IMG/VR virus record: IMGVR_UViG_3300038825_000529
Coordinates: 1-64,000 of that record
Length of the DNA stretch: 64,000 nt
DNA from: a virus
Reading direction: 5' to 3' (one strand)
The notes beneath the pieces are model-generated. The model saw only the letters and a list, made by a program, of their open reading frames with translations. It made no database searches and was not told where the DNA came from. The position numbers and the translations under genes were made by a program. Shown here one piece after another: positions 8,161-18,900 of the stretch (its first letter is position 1; each line of letters starts with the position of its first letter).

Positions 8161-9278
8161 ATAAAAAAGAAGAAGAACAACACGATAAGGTTTTTTCGTG
8201 GGCGGCAGTTTTCTTTCTAATAACGATAGTTATTGGTTTATCTGTTAATATAAATGCACAATCTAGTCAACAATCAGGAACAGCTTGTGTAAATGGTTCT
8301 CAGTATTGTGAAAATAATAGTTTAGATACTACTAATACAACGACGACGACCAACACTAATACAAACACCAATACAAATACTAACACCAACACCAACACGA
8401 ACAACAACACCAACGTTAATACTAATACAACGACGAGCACAGCAACGAATACGAATTCAAACACTAATGTCAACACCAACACGAACAATAATATCAACAC
8501 ATCGACAGCAACTTCGACTTCGAACAACACCAATACAAACAATAACGTTAATACTTCGACTTCTAATTCAACAGTAAATTCGACTGTTAATCAAAACGTT
8601 AATAACACAAATAATTCGACTTCAACATCGAACAACACTAATACCAACACTAACGTAAATCAATCAACTTCAGATTCAAACGTTACAACAGATAATCGAA
8701 ACGTAAACGAAAATAATTCAAGATCTGATAACACCAATAGAAACATAAATGAATCAAACAGCACTCAAACGATTAATCAAAACGTAAAAAGTGAAGCACC
8801 TCCTGCGTCTGCGATAGCTCCTAGTATCATGTCTTACTCACAAGACCTCTGTACAACAGGTGTCTCAGGAGCTTTTCAAGGACAGGTGTTTGGTTTATCT
8901 GGTGGTAAAACTATTGTTGATGAAAACTGTGAAAGGTTAAAACTATCTAAGTATCTATACGATATGGGAATGAAAGTAGCCTCAGTTGCATTGCTTTGTC
9001 AAGACAAAAGAGTATTTAAGGCTATGTCAATGGCGGGTACACCTTGTCCGTATAACGGTAAAATTGGTAAAGAAGCTACGGTGGCTTGGGAAGAAAACCC
9101 GCAAAAAAGACCTGATAAAGATGACGCTTTAGAAGATTATATTGCTCAATGTACACATGAAGCTAACCCCAACAGAGACAAGATTAATAAAGATGTTGTA
9201 GGTTTAGTTAAAAAAACTTATACACGGAAAACTAAAACAGCTAAACAATGCAAAAAAGAGTTTTATTCTACGCATTAG
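8157..9278 (+). CDS. Membrane-anchored Asn/Thr-rich low-complexity protein (TTG start)
   Basis: 373 residues. The only in-frame start near the upstream gene is TTG 8157, overlapping its stop (TTGA) with GGTGA upstream. Residues about 13-35 form a membrane anchor or uncleaved signal (WAAVFFLITIVIGLSV). Residues about 50-220 are an Asn/Thr/Ser repeat tract (many NT and NTN units). The C-terminal 150 residues form a compact, Cys-containing domain. It probably lies in the membrane or periplasm with the C-terminal domain exposed. It overlaps the next exported protein by about 30 bases. Function unknown. Confidence 0.7.
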   Translation: MNKKEEEQHDKVFSWAAVFFLITIVIGLSVNINAQSSQQSGTACVNGSQYCENNSLDTTNTTTTTNTNTNTNTNTNTNTNTNNNTNVNTNTTTSTATNTNSNTNVNTNTNNNINTSTATSTSNNTNTNNNVNTSTSNSTVNSTVNQNVNNTNNSTSTSNNTNTNTNVNQSTSDSNVTTDNRNVNENNSRSDNTNRNINESNSTQTINQNVKSEAPPASAIAPSIMSYSQDLCTTGVSGAFQGQVFGLSGGKTIVDENCERLKLSKYLYDMGMKVASVALLCQDKRVFKAMSMAGTPCPYNGKIGKEATVAWEENPQKRPDKDDALEDYIAQCTHEANPNRDKINKDVVGLVKKTYTRKTKTAKQCKKEFYSTH

Positions 9279-11494
9279 GGTGTTTAGTTAGTTTTAATGT
9301 ATTAGGACAGTATACATACGAAGCTAATCAAGACCTTTATGATCTTAATGCTAATGCTAATAACTTCAACGGTGAGTTAGCATACGAGGTATCTGATGAT
9401 GGAATTAGTCCTGCGATTGACCTTTCTTTTAATTTTACTTTTTATGGCTCTACGTTTAGCCAAGCAAGAATGGCAACGAATGGATGTCTCCATTTTGGTA
9501 ATAGTGGGAGCTATTGTAATGACTATACTCCTGACCCTATTAACGGACAGCACACTTATACCATATACCCTTTCTGGACTGATCTCATAAGAGATAACGA
9601 TTCTCGTATGAAGTCTTGGGGTGATTCTAGTAAGATGATTTTTGGTTGGTATAACCTTCGAGAATACAATAGAGCATCTGATAATAGTTTTGAAATTATA
9701 CTTTGGAATAATAATTCTTTCGATTTACGATACAGAGAACTAGATATTATTAATCATGATGTTTTAATAGGTGAAGTAGGAGCTAATAAAGATAACTCTT
9801 ACACTTATTACTACCACGATGAATGTAATACAGGATCAACTAACAGTTCTAGTTGTTATAACTACGATTGGAATAGCTCTGATAAAAATACTAATCTAGA
9901 AAATGGCGGGTCTTTATATGGTTCAGGTAGTGGCAACAGTATTGATTGTAGTGATCCGTTAAACGATACAAGTTGTTCAGGTTATGCTGATGCTTATCAA
10001 ACTCAACAATGTAATATAGATCAACTTTATTCTGAATCTTGTCCTTACTATTGGGATGCTTATGACGATCAACAATGTGCAGATGATCCTCAATATGCTC
10101 CGTTTTGTCAAGGTTATCAACAAGAAGAATCAGTAGCTTTCTTTGATGATACTAACGTAGATTATGGCTATGTGGACGAACAAGAACAATTTGCTACGGG
10201 TGTATTCGAAGATGATTACCATGATGATTATGGTTTTGAAGAACAGTTTACCGTTGTTGAAGTATATGAGGATGAAATGTTTCCGTCTTATGAAGAATTT
10301 GGAGGTGATAACCTTGAAGAATATTTCAATGGTTCTGAACCTGAAGAATTAATAATATTTTTTGAACCTGATCCTTTACCGTTTATAGATGATTTTACTT
10401 CACCTTATAATGAACCTTTTCAACAAGAAGAAGTGTTGTTAGATGAGTTTATATTTCAAGAAACTTTTTTAGTAGAAGATTATAGCGAACCTGAAACATT
10501 TATTGAATTTAATAGCGTAGAAGAACTGGAGGAGTGGTTTGAAGAAGAAACTAATGAACATTTTGAAGAACGAATTGAAGAAGAACTTGCTAATCTTGAT
10601 GAACCAGAAGAAGAATTTATTGAAGAGATCTTCGAAGAAGAAGTCGTAGAAGAAGTATTCGAAGCAATCGAAGAACGTATAGCAGAAGCTGAGATAGAAG
10701 AAGAAAGAATCGAAAGAGAAGAAGTCGTAGAGGAGTTTGAAGAAGTTTTCCAAGAAGAGTTTGAAATAGCTGAACGAGAAAACACTAAAGGTGAAAGCTC
10801 TATTAGTAGAGAAATAGCCTTACGAGTTGTTTCTTCTACGATAGCTACAGCTACACAAAGTGTTAGTGGTACAAACGCAGGTAACAGTGTACATTCTACA
10901 GGCAATACTGCGGCTTCTGGTAACGCTGTAGGCAACAGTTCTACAGGAGCTTCGTCAGGTAACGCAGGGATAAGTACGAGTAGTTCTCCGAGTATGTCAG
11001 ATCAGTTTGCTTCAGCTACCGTACAAACAAATCAAGTATTAGATATGAGTTCTATGTCTGTTTCTAGTTCTTCTACTAGTGATTCTATAAATACAACCGA
11101 TGTTAATACTTCGGTTGTTGTTGCTAACGTAAATACTAATACAGTTCAAGATCAGATAGATACTTCGATTAGTTCTATGAGTACATCTTCTGACACAGAT
11201 ACTACAGTAGAAGATGTAATAGCACAAAATTTACAAACAGCACAAGAAGAAGTAGAAGCTCAACAAGAAGAAACAGGTGAATATGGTTCAGAAGATACGA
11301 TTATTGCATATATGGGTTTTGTTCCTGGATTTAATACTTACGAGAAAGTTTTAATGGTAGATCAAGATCAATGGTATACGTCTAGAACCATCTATACTGA
11401 GACGATGCCTGATAATATAAACGCTTTTTATGGACTAGCAGGTAGTAATATAAGCAAAATGAACGATATAATAAATTCACAACCACCTTTATAG
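9248..11494 (+). CDS. Exported NIDO-like protein with Glu-rich and Ser/Thr-rich regions
   Basis: 748 residues. The N-terminus MQKRVLFYALGCLVSFNVLG is a signal peptide. Residues about 20-200 resemble a nidogen (NIDO) domain (ARMATNGCLHFG, YPFWTDL). A Cys-bearing repeat segment follows (CSDPLNDTSC, CNIDQLYSESC, CADDPQYAPFC). Residues about 300-520 are extremely acidic (runs such as EEFIEEIFEEEVVEEV), then a Ser/Thr/Asn-rich stretch and a folded C-terminus. Extracellular or periplasmic location is inferred from the signal peptide. Very unusual for a phage of this kind; adhesive or superinfection-related roles are possible but unproven. Confidence 0.7.
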   Translation: MQKRVLFYALGCLVSFNVLGQYTYEANQDLYDLNANANNFNGELAYEVSDDGISPAIDLSFNFTFYGSTFSQARMATNGCLHFGNSGSYCNDYTPDPINGQHTYTIYPFWTDLIRDNDSRMKSWGDSSKMIFGWYNLREYNRASDNSFEIILWNNNSFDLRYRELDIINHDVLIGEVGANKDNSYTYYYHDECNTGSTNSSSCYNYDWNSSDKNTNLENGGSLYGSGSGNSIDCSDPLNDTSCSGYADAYQTQQCNIDQLYSESCPYYWDAYDDQQCADDPQYAPFCQGYQQEESVAFFDDTNVDYGYVDEQEQFATGVFEDDYHDDYGFEEQFTVVEVYEDEMFPSYEEFGGDNLEEYFNGSEPEELIIFFEPDPLPFIDDFTSPYNEPFQQEEVLLDEFIFQETFLVEDYSEPETFIEFNSVEELEEWFEEETNEHFEERIEEELANLDEPEEEFIEEIFEEEVVEEVFEAIEERIAEAEIEEERIEREEVVEEFEEVFQEEFEIAERENTKGESSISREIALRVVSSTIATATQSVSGTNAGNSVHSTGNTAASGNAVGNSSTGASSGNAGISTSSSPSMSDQFASATVQTNQVLDMSSMSVSSSSTSDSINTTDVNTSVVVANVNTNTVQDQIDTSISSMSTSSDTDTTVEDVIAQNLQTAQEEVEAQQEETGEYGSEDTIIAYMGFVPGFNTYEKVLMVDQDQWYTSRTIYTETMPDNINAFYGLAGSNISKMNDIINSQPPL

Positions 11495-11504
11495 GAGAAG
11501 TACT

Positions 11505-11864
11505 ATGGATTGGTTTCAAAATAAAACAACACAAATAATAGCTCTTGTAGGTATTGTTTCAACTCTTGCAGGGTTCGGCTACACAGGTGCTACTTATGTT
11601 AATCGTATTGCTAATCTAGAAGCTAAGATTGGTGGTATAGGTGAAGCTGAAGATGAAATGAAAGTTATAGAAGAACGTTTCGCTTCAATAGAAACATCTG
11701 TACAGTTTTTAGAAAAAAGTATCGACGGTATAGCTGTTCCAGACGTTACTGAGATAAAAACAGATATTGCTACGATTAAAGCTGATTTAGAAAGCTTAGA
11801 TGATAACTTACGTAAAGTAGAAACTAAATTAGATAAAAAAGACGATAATCCATTAAACGGATAA
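11505..11864 (+). CDS. Membrane-anchored coiled-coil protein
   Basis: 119 residues. One N-terminal membrane helix (IIALVGIVSTLAGFGYTGA) is followed by a long coiled coil to the C-terminus (heptads through IETSVQFLEKSI and LESLDDNLRKVETKL). TAGGAGAAG gives a good ribosome site. The shape recalls an inner-membrane spanin or a tail chaperone, but a better spanin pair exists at 46562-47298. Function unknown. Confidence 0.6.
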   Translation: MDWFQNKTTQIIALVGIVSTLAGFGYTGATYVNRIANLEAKIGGIGEAEDEMKVIEERFASIETSVQFLEKSIDGIAVPDVTEIKTDIATIKADLESLDDNLRKVETKLDKKDDNPLNG

Positions 11865-12046
11865 TGAAAGTTTTTATTACAGAATTTAAACACGATGGGC
11901 TTTTTTACGAAGGTCCTAATATTGTAGCAGAATCATTTGAAGCCGCAGAAGTAACTGCAGAAACATATGGGGTAAATGTAGTCGGTATGCTTGATGTAAT
12001 CATCACTGATCACAACGAAGATGACTATAAAAGGGTTTTACATTAA
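11864..12046 (+). CDS. Hypothetical protein
   Basis: 60 residues, overlapping the previous stop (TAATG). Begins MKVFITEFKHDGLFYEGPNI and is acidic towards the C-terminus. Its 3' end runs into the hairpin at 12030-12052. No domain recognised. Confidence 0.5.
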   Translation: MKVFITEFKHDGLFYEGPNIVAESFEAAEVTAETYGVNVVGMLDVIITDHNEDDYKRVLH

Positions 12047-12052
12047 CCCTTT
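12030..12052 (+). terminator. Possible terminator hairpin
   Basis: Perfect 8-base stem AAAGGGTT/AACCCTTT around a 7-base loop, overlapping the last codons of the preceding gene, followed by CTTTGAT. The U-tract is weak, so termination may be partial. Its loop also contains TTTACA, the possible -35 of the promoter at 12037-12066. Confidence 0.4.
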
Positions 12053-12066
12053 CTTTGATATATAAT
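12037..12066 (+). promoter_or_regulatory. Candidate sigma70-type promoter for the internal-virion-protein operon
   Basis: TTTACA (12037-12042), 18 bases, TATAAT (12061-12066). A 75-base leader precedes the small gene at 12142. TATAATCAAAG resembles the TATACAATCAA boxes at 56164 and 60927, which may make a late-promoter set. Confidence 0.5.
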
Positions 12067-12141
12067 CAAAGTTCAGCCATTGTGCTGCAGTTTACGGGGT
12101 GAGCTATAACTCGCAAAACGTTTATATACGCTGAGGAAACA

Positions 12142-12249
12142 ATGGTTGGAGTTGATAAAAAGACATACAAAAAGAATAAAGGTCGTCGTTCTGACTTCGT
12201 AATTTATTCGTCTAAAGGCAAGAAAACAAAAGCTAGGAGTAGATTCTGA
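12142..12249 (+). CDS. Small basic protein (35 residues)
   Basis: 35 residues beginning MVGVDKKTYKKNKGRRSDFV and ending in a Lys/Arg-rich tail. GAGGAAACA precedes the ATG, and the stop overlaps the next start (TGATG). It resembles in charge the small basic proteins at 6779-7343. Function unknown. Confidence 0.5.
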   Translation: MVGVDKKTYKKNKGRRSDFVIYSSKGKKTKARSRF

Positions 12250-13178
12250 TGTGGAATATTATTATCCCTGCTCTAACTGCTGTAGCAACAGCTAAATATG
12301 CTAGTAATACACGTAACGATCCTAAAGCCGCTATTGGTAGCGGTACAGCACCTGCATTACAACCTGGAGGAGATATTCAAGTTACGCCTGTTGAAGGCAC
12401 TGATGTACAAGATTTTGGTGATTTCGAAACTGAAAATATAGCAGAACCACAAAACTTAACTGAAGAAGAACAATTAATCGCTATGTTACAAGAAGCAGGA
12501 GTTGATCTAGAAGGGTTAGCTAGTTTTGCATACGGTGGACCGCTTTATAAACAAAGTGGTGGTATTTTAGATATCTTAGGTTTATCTATGGATGACTTAA
12601 CAAGTCCTGAAGGTATAAATTTTGATGAAATAGAACCTATGGATCCATCATCTCCAGATGCTTTAGAAATAAGTATGGATCAAAATGAATTAAAACCTTC
12701 TATAGGTGATATGTCTGATCCAGAAGTAGGGCAAGAACAAACAGGAATACAAAAAGTTCTTAATATAGCCGCAACAGACCCTGAATTATTTCAAACGGGA
12801 GTAGGTTCATTAACTAAAGTTATTAATACTCTTATAGCTGATCAACCTGAACGTAAAGGCAGTATGGTTAGAACACAAACACTTCCAGGAAATTCAGCAC
12901 GTAGAAGATCAGCACAAATGAATATACAACCGATTGGCGGTTCTAAAGTTACGTTTGCTAACCAAGGTAAAGCCTTACAAAGACCGATGTTCATGCCTCA
13001 CGGAGGACAGATGAGAGGTCCAGGAGGTCCTAAAGATGACCTTATACCTGTAATGGCAAGTAACGGTGAATATATGCTTTCTAAAGCTGCAGTTGATGCT
13101 GCAGGTGGTGGTAGTCATGCTAAAGGTTTAGCTCGTTTAGACGCGTTTAATAAAATGGGAAATAAAAGATACGGATAA
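12249..13178 (+). CDS. Minor virion protein
   Basis: 309 residues. Acidic first half. A GGPLYKQSGG element occurs near residue 97. The C-terminus (PHGGQMRGPGGPKDDLIPVM, then SNGEYMLSKAAVDAAGGG) is a signature often seen in marine podovirus structural proteins. It is first of six successive virion-type genes to 21027. Likely packaged or ejected with DNA; the precise role is unknown. Confidence 0.6.
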   Translation: MWNIIIPALTAVATAKYASNTRNDPKAAIGSGTAPALQPGGDIQVTPVEGTDVQDFGDFETENIAEPQNLTEEEQLIAMLQEAGVDLEGLASFAYGGPLYKQSGGILDILGLSMDDLTSPEGINFDEIEPMDPSSPDALEISMDQNELKPSIGDMSDPEVGQEQTGIQKVLNIAATDPELFQTGVGSLTKVINTLIADQPERKGSMVRTQTLPGNSARRRSAQMNIQPIGGSKVTFANQGKALQRPMFMPHGGQMRGPGGPKDDLIPVMASNGEYMLSKAAVDAAGGGSHAKGLARLDAFNKMGNKRYG

Positions 13179-13181
13179 TTT

Positions 13182-14312
13182 ATGGCAACTAGAGAAGAAC
13201 AAGAATATTCAAGTCAAGCCCCCGCGGGTTATATAGGCGATTTTTTACAAACAGGTATTTTCCCTTACGCAAAACAGTTTTTAACTGACCAGTTTGAGAA
13301 TATGGGTAGACCTGATAGTAGTCCATTTACTTATACAGGTCCACGAGTAGCTCAATTTGATCCTAGAGAAAGATATGCAATGGATTTACAAGATGCTGCT
13401 ATCGGTAGTTATAGACCTTATTTAGGCGAACAAGCGGGATTATTAAGCGAAGCCGCAGATGTTTCTAGAGCAGGAACAGTACGTGGTGCTGACGAAATAT
13501 CTCAAGGTTTAAGAAGCGGTAGAAATTTAACTTCTCAAGCTAATATTACAGGTCAAGGAGCTACACGAGCTTTTGACCCACGTGGTATAGGTAGTTTTTA
13601 TAATCCTTTTGAAGACGCAGTTGTTCAACAAACACTTACAGATTTAGACCGACAAGGAGCACAACAAGATATGGCTCTTAGAGATAGAGCTGTATCTTCT
13701 GGAGCTTTCGGTGGGTCACGTGGTAGATTAGCTCAAGGTGAATTAGCTAGGCAACAAGAACGCGGAGTAGCAGAAGCGATTGCAGGTATACGTTCAGGTG
13801 GTTATCAAGACGCAGCAAATAGAGCACAACAAGCATTTGAAGCCCAACAAGGTAGACAAGCCCAATTCGCAGGATTACAAGGACAATTAGGTCAAGGAAT
13901 GTTCGGTATGGGATTACAAGGTGGTCAAGGGTTAGCAGGGCTAGGTTCTCAGTTTACTCAAGGTTTTGGTCAATTAGGTCAACAATACGGTAGTATGGCT
14001 CCCGCATTACAAACATTACAACAAAACGATATTAACCAACAATTAGCATTAGGTGGGTTAGGTAGAGGTAGACAACAATCTCTTATGGATCTCGGTTATC
14101 AAAACTTTACAGGTCAATACAACTTACCGATGCAAACATTACAAAACGTTGGTTCGATTACCGCGGCTCTTGGACCGTTGGCAGGTGGTTACGGTTATGC
14201 AGGGGCTAACCCAACTACTAACGCAATGTATGCTCCGTCTACAGCGGGGTCAGTTTATAACCAAACTAATCCATTTTTCGGTGGGTTAGGTAACTACTTT
14301 AGTTACACATAA
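13182..14312 (+). CDS. Gln/Gly-rich internal virion-like protein
   Basis: 376 residues. The first half has FYNPFEDAVVQQTLTDLDRQ, a motif I associate with marine phage virion proteins. The middle and C-terminal regions are Gln/Gly-rich repeats (QGQLGQGMFGMGLQGGQGLA). No signal or membrane segment. By position and composition a probable ejection or internal capsid protein. Confidence 0.6.
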   Translation: MATREEQEYSSQAPAGYIGDFLQTGIFPYAKQFLTDQFENMGRPDSSPFTYTGPRVAQFDPRERYAMDLQDAAIGSYRPYLGEQAGLLSEAADVSRAGTVRGADEISQGLRSGRNLTSQANITGQGATRAFDPRGIGSFYNPFEDAVVQQTLTDLDRQGAQQDMALRDRAVSSGAFGGSRGRLAQGELARQQERGVAEAIAGIRSGGYQDAANRAQQAFEAQQGRQAQFAGLQGQLGQGMFGMGLQGGQGLAGLGSQFTQGFGQLGQQYGSMAPALQTLQQNDINQQLALGGLGRGRQQSLMDLGYQNFTGQYNLPMQTLQNVGSITAALGPLAGGYGYAGANPTTNAMYAPSTAGSVYNQTNPFFGGLGNYFSYT

Positions 14313-15985
14313 TGGCTTTACCATTTATAGGTCCCGCATCTCTTAATCCACAACAAGGCGGTGGTGGGGGAATAACGACTATTAAAATGAATCCTGCACA
14401 AGTTAGGTTTCCTACTTCACGTAGACCTGCTCCGCAAAGACGACCGTTAGAACCAACTAATGTAGAAAAGTTTGCTCCGTTAGCACCTTTATTAATGGAA
14501 GGAATATTTAGTGCGTTTAAAAAAGAACCTGAAAGATTAACCAACGAACAATATTTACAAAGTATTGGAGCTGATCCACAAGACCCAAGTAAGTTAGAAC
14601 AAACACAATTAGACGCTTATAACCTTTACGGACCACGAGCAGAACCTAATACGTTCGGGATGGATGAAATAGCTAATATCGTAGCCGCAGGGCTTTCTGG
14701 CAGAGGATCGAAAGATTACGCGAATACTTATCTTAATTTAAGAAAAGCTAAAAGTGCATCCGATGCTAGAACTGATGCTGCACGGTCATCGTATATATCC
14801 ACGCAAATGACTCCTAGAAATCAAAGTGTATTATTAATGGATAAAGATGCTGCTGCTGTAGGTAACGCTGCTGATATGTATTATATGGGTCAATTTGATC
14901 CTCAAGGTAGTTTTCAATATTTTAATGAGGAAACTCGTCAGTTTGAAGATGTTGCTGATTCAGGTAAAAATTTAGTTCAAGCTAAATCATTTTTAGAAGG
15001 AGGTGACTCTAATCCGTTTAGAGATAAAGCTAAAAGTAAAGCTTATGATGAATACGCTGCTTTAGACGGAACGTTACAAGCCCAACAATCGTCTCTTATA
15101 GGAGTAACTGTAGCTCTTAATGAAACAGTTGATGCTCTTGATGTTGCTATTGATGATCCTGCATATAACCCTGTTTCTTTTTTATCATCCTTAACTAATA
15201 TAGCTAATAGTGGTCTTGCTAATTTTGATCAAGCAGCATCAATGTTGGGAGGAGGAAATTCGAATAATTATTTTGCAGACTCTGCTGATGTTGATGCAGG
15301 TATAGGTGGAGCTGATACTAGAGAAGGTACAGGTGATAACGCTAAAAGATTGTACAATGCTTTAAAAACAGGTGACGATGAAAAAATAGCCGCGGCTATG
15401 AAACAGTTTGAAAACGCTAATGCTGATTATTTAGAAACTTTAGGTATAAGAAATCTTTTTCAAGAAATTGGTTATCAAAATGTAAGAGCACAAGCTAATT
15501 TATTATCTTTAGCTTATCAAGCGGCAGCAGCAAACGGACAGACAGGACGAACTTTATCAGATAAAGATTTAGCTTTCCATTTACAAATGGTGGGTTATGG
15601 TGCAACTCAAGACCCGCAAATATTAAGAGATAATTTATTAGCTTTCGGAGATCAGTTGATTCAAAGAGCTGACGAACAAGCTGAAACAAGTTATGGTCGT
15701 TTAATTGAAAGTGAAGTTCCTGAGTATTTACAAGAAGCACAATTTCAAAGATTTATAAACCGTTGGTACATTCCTGAATTAAATGCTGATGGACAAAGAA
15801 TATATAACAATCCTAAAAATTTTACTTATCGAGATTTTTATACAAGAAACCAAGGTATAGAATCTATTGAAAAATTTAAAGGTTACGAAAGACGTAAATC
15901 TAAAAAAGAACAAATAGACGAACAAAGAAGAAAAGATAAAACTTTCGAAAATATTAATTTAAGTATCGTTAATCCAATTATCTAA
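14312..15985 (+). CDS. Internal virion-like protein
   Basis: 557 residues, coupled to the previous gene (TAATG). Pro/Gly-rich start, then a mostly helical body (repeated Ala, Asp, Gln and Leu), ending in a basic helix (KGYERRKSKKEQIDEQRRKD). This size and helical composition suit an ejection-channel component. No enzyme motif seen. Confidence 0.55.
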   Translation: MALPFIGPASLNPQQGGGGGITTIKMNPAQVRFPTSRRPAPQRRPLEPTNVEKFAPLAPLLMEGIFSAFKKEPERLTNEQYLQSIGADPQDPSKLEQTQLDAYNLYGPRAEPNTFGMDEIANIVAAGLSGRGSKDYANTYLNLRKAKSASDARTDAARSSYISTQMTPRNQSVLLMDKDAAAVGNAADMYYMGQFDPQGSFQYFNEETRQFEDVADSGKNLVQAKSFLEGGDSNPFRDKAKSKAYDEYAALDGTLQAQQSSLIGVTVALNETVDALDVAIDDPAYNPVSFLSSLTNIANSGLANFDQAASMLGGGNSNNYFADSADVDAGIGGADTREGTGDNAKRLYNALKTGDDEKIAAAMKQFENANADYLETLGIRNLFQEIGYQNVRAQANLLSLAYQAAAANGQTGRTLSDKDLAFHLQMVGYGATQDPQILRDNLLAFGDQLIQRADEQAETSYGRLIESEVPEYLQEAQFQRFINRWYIPELNADGQRIYNNPKNFTYRDFYTRNQGIESIEKFKGYERRKSKKEQIDEQRRKDKTFENINLSIVNPII

Positions 15986-18900
15986 TGGCAACAGTAGAAC
16001 CAACCTTAGATGAACTTTTAGCTAGAGGAGTAGATTCAGTAAGTCAAACTCCGTTAGACGCTAATCCTAATAGAACCTATGGGGATATTCTTAGTCCTGA
16101 TGAATTAAAAGTAGCTGCAATAAAAGGTATTCCGTATATACGTGATCGTTTTATTGAGGCTGAAGGGGCTGATGTTATTAATAAACAAATTACTGATTTC
16201 GATGAGTTTGTAAAACCTAAATTACAAACTTATAATCGAGCTCCTTTTGAATATGAAGACAATGATTATTTTTCTGGATATGCTAGACAACTAGAAGATT
16301 ATAATCAAAATATAGATAAATTACGCGAACGAAGACAAATGATGTACGTGAGAGGTAATTATCCTGAAAGCGTACAAGAACCACGACCACCTTTTAAACC
16401 TTTTGGTTATGATAAAGCTAAAGAACTGGCTGATCTAGGATGGGATCCTTTTAATGAATTAGATTTTCCTGGAATTAGAAACTTTAGAAACCAATTAGCA
16501 AGAGGAGCACCACCAAACGTTATATTTTCTGATTTAAATTATGCTAAAGAAAATATGGACGGAGGAAGATTTGCTGAAAGTCTTCCTGGAAAATTTATTC
16601 CAGCTGATCCTTCTGATCCTTCTAAAGGTTCAATTTATAGAGAAGAAGGTAAAGAAGATCAAATATTTGATTCACCGACTGTAAGACCGTTAGACGTTTT
16701 AGAATTTGCTCAACAAGAAGTTCCTACCATAGGTACTGAAGTAGCTTTTGGTTTAAAAGGTCTAAAACATTTTGATGCTTTTTTACGTAAAAGTGATATT
16801 AAGTTTTTAAAAGATAATCCTATAGCTAGAAAATTTTTTGATAGTGTTTCTAGTAATGTCTTTTTAGCAGGAGGAGCAGCAGGAGCAAGATTTACACAAC
16901 GTTTAATTGGAGCTGCTAACGGAGCTCATAATCGTTCAATCGAAGATATGTTAGACGAAACAGGTTGGACATTTTTATTAGCTTACGGTGGTAATCAAAC
17001 AATCGATGCATTTATGAATGGATTGCCGAAACTATATCGGGCTATTATGGGTAAAGATTTAGGAGCAGAACAAGTAGCTTCAATTAAAGAAGCAATAGAA
17101 CGTAAACGAGCAAGTAAACGCGGTGAAAAAACAGCAACAGTTTCTGGTCGCGATGAGGATATTACGTTACTTGATATAGATGAAGCAGTTGCACAATTAA
17201 GTAAAGATATAGGAGAAAATTTATCTTATAATCCTACATTAGCTAGAGCTTCTAAAGAAGATGTTATTGCTGATATAGAAGCTATGTTAATTCAAGGTAC
17301 AAACAACCCTGCGTATAAAAAGTTTTACGATGAAGCTATGAAAGGTAACGAAGAAGTTATACAAAAATTATTTAGTAATCTTTTTGATAACTTAGACCCT
17401 AACGTTACAGGTCAAACAATTAGTAGAGAGTTATTGAATTTAATGGGTAGAAAGAAAAAAGAATTTATCAATAATTCAGAACAAAGTATACAAAACCTTA
17501 TTTTACAAGTTGATAATATTAAAACAGCAGGAAAAGATACACCTATTTTTCAAAAAGTATTAGATGAAAAAGCGGCTACTGATCTTTATCCCAGATTAAC
17601 AAATCGTATAAACGAAATAAGTAGAACTTATAAAGACGATATAAACACCGTGGTTGATGATGCTTTAATTAACTCAGGGATAGCCGATCTTACGTTTACT
17701 TCAAGACCTATTAGAAAACAAATATTGAATTTTAAAACAGTAGCTGAAGGTAAAACAGGCAGTTTAGCTAGTCCTGGAAAAGGACAAATAAGAAAATTAT
17801 TTAAAGAAACTTTTAGTGATGAAGGATTAGAAAGACTTACAAAATATAGTGAAGGTGATTTAACTTTACCAGAGATTAATCAATTAAGAATCGATATTAA
17901 TAGTATACGGTCAGGTATTGATCCTAGTAAAAGTCCAGGAGATTTAAAAGCATTTAATTTAACTAAAGATTTACAAGATTCTATAGAAAATCAAATGTAT
18001 AAAACAATCCGTTCTAACTTACCTAAAAAAGAAGCACAAGATTTAGTCGATTTATTTGATGCACAGCGTATGGTATACGACACTGCTAATAAACAAGTTA
18101 TAAAAGACATGGCTAAACAAGAGCCTGAAGGAGTTATTAATTATTTATTAAGCACAGGCAGTAAAAACAAACCATTAGTTAATACAAAAGCTAATGATTT
18201 TATGAACTTTTTAAAAGAAACAGGAAGTGTTCCAGAAATAAGAGGAATACAAAATGGTTTAATTAATCATATCCGCAAGAATTTTTTAGATCCATCAAGT
18301 GGGCAACCGAATGTATTAGCTAAAAACTATAAAGAATTTATTGAACAAAATCAAGCAACATTGGAAGCGGTGTTTGGTAAAGAACTTTTTGAAAAAGGCT
18401 TTCCTAAAACAGGTAAAGCTTTTAACGAAAATATTATTGAACCGATAGAAAAACTAAATAGAAAATATAATTTACTAGAACAAAAATATGGTGACGCGAA
18501 CCCATTTAATATTGTAAGTAGAATTTTAGACTCAAGCCCTACAGCAAAAATGTCTGGTGAGTTAATTGATGATTTAGATTTTTTAGATGATTTATTATCA
18601 ATGGCAACCCCTGCAGAAAGAGAGATTTTAGAATCACAGATTAAAGATGGAGCTAAAAAATATCTCGCTACTAGAATGCAAACGGATGGTTTGTTTGATC
18701 CAAATAAATTAAATAGGTTGTTCAATGAAGGTTTTGCTCCTGCGGGTATGGTAGGAGATGATTTAAGTTTTAAAGGTGTTTATCGAAGATTATTAGGAGA
18801 TGAAACAGATTCATTTTTTAAAAATTTAGAAGTAATACGTGACATGGCTATGCGAGAGTACGGACAACTTGGTTCAGATTCTGCTGCAAGAGCTGCGGTT

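Noticed and set aside
8300-8542. Minus-strand 80-residue Val/Leu-rich frame
   Set aside because: A mirror of the Asn/Thr repeat tract; composition is explained by the repeat, no start signal.
8330-8790. Short DNA repeats (ACCAACACCAATAC type) as a possible CRISPR or satellite
   Set aside because: They are in-frame codons for Asn/Thr in a coding gene; there are no regular spacers.
10469-10935. Long minus-strand open frames of 94 and 151 residues
   Set aside because: They are Phe/Ser-rich shadows of the Glu-rich codons (GAA/GAG) of the plus-strand 9248 gene, with no ribosome site.
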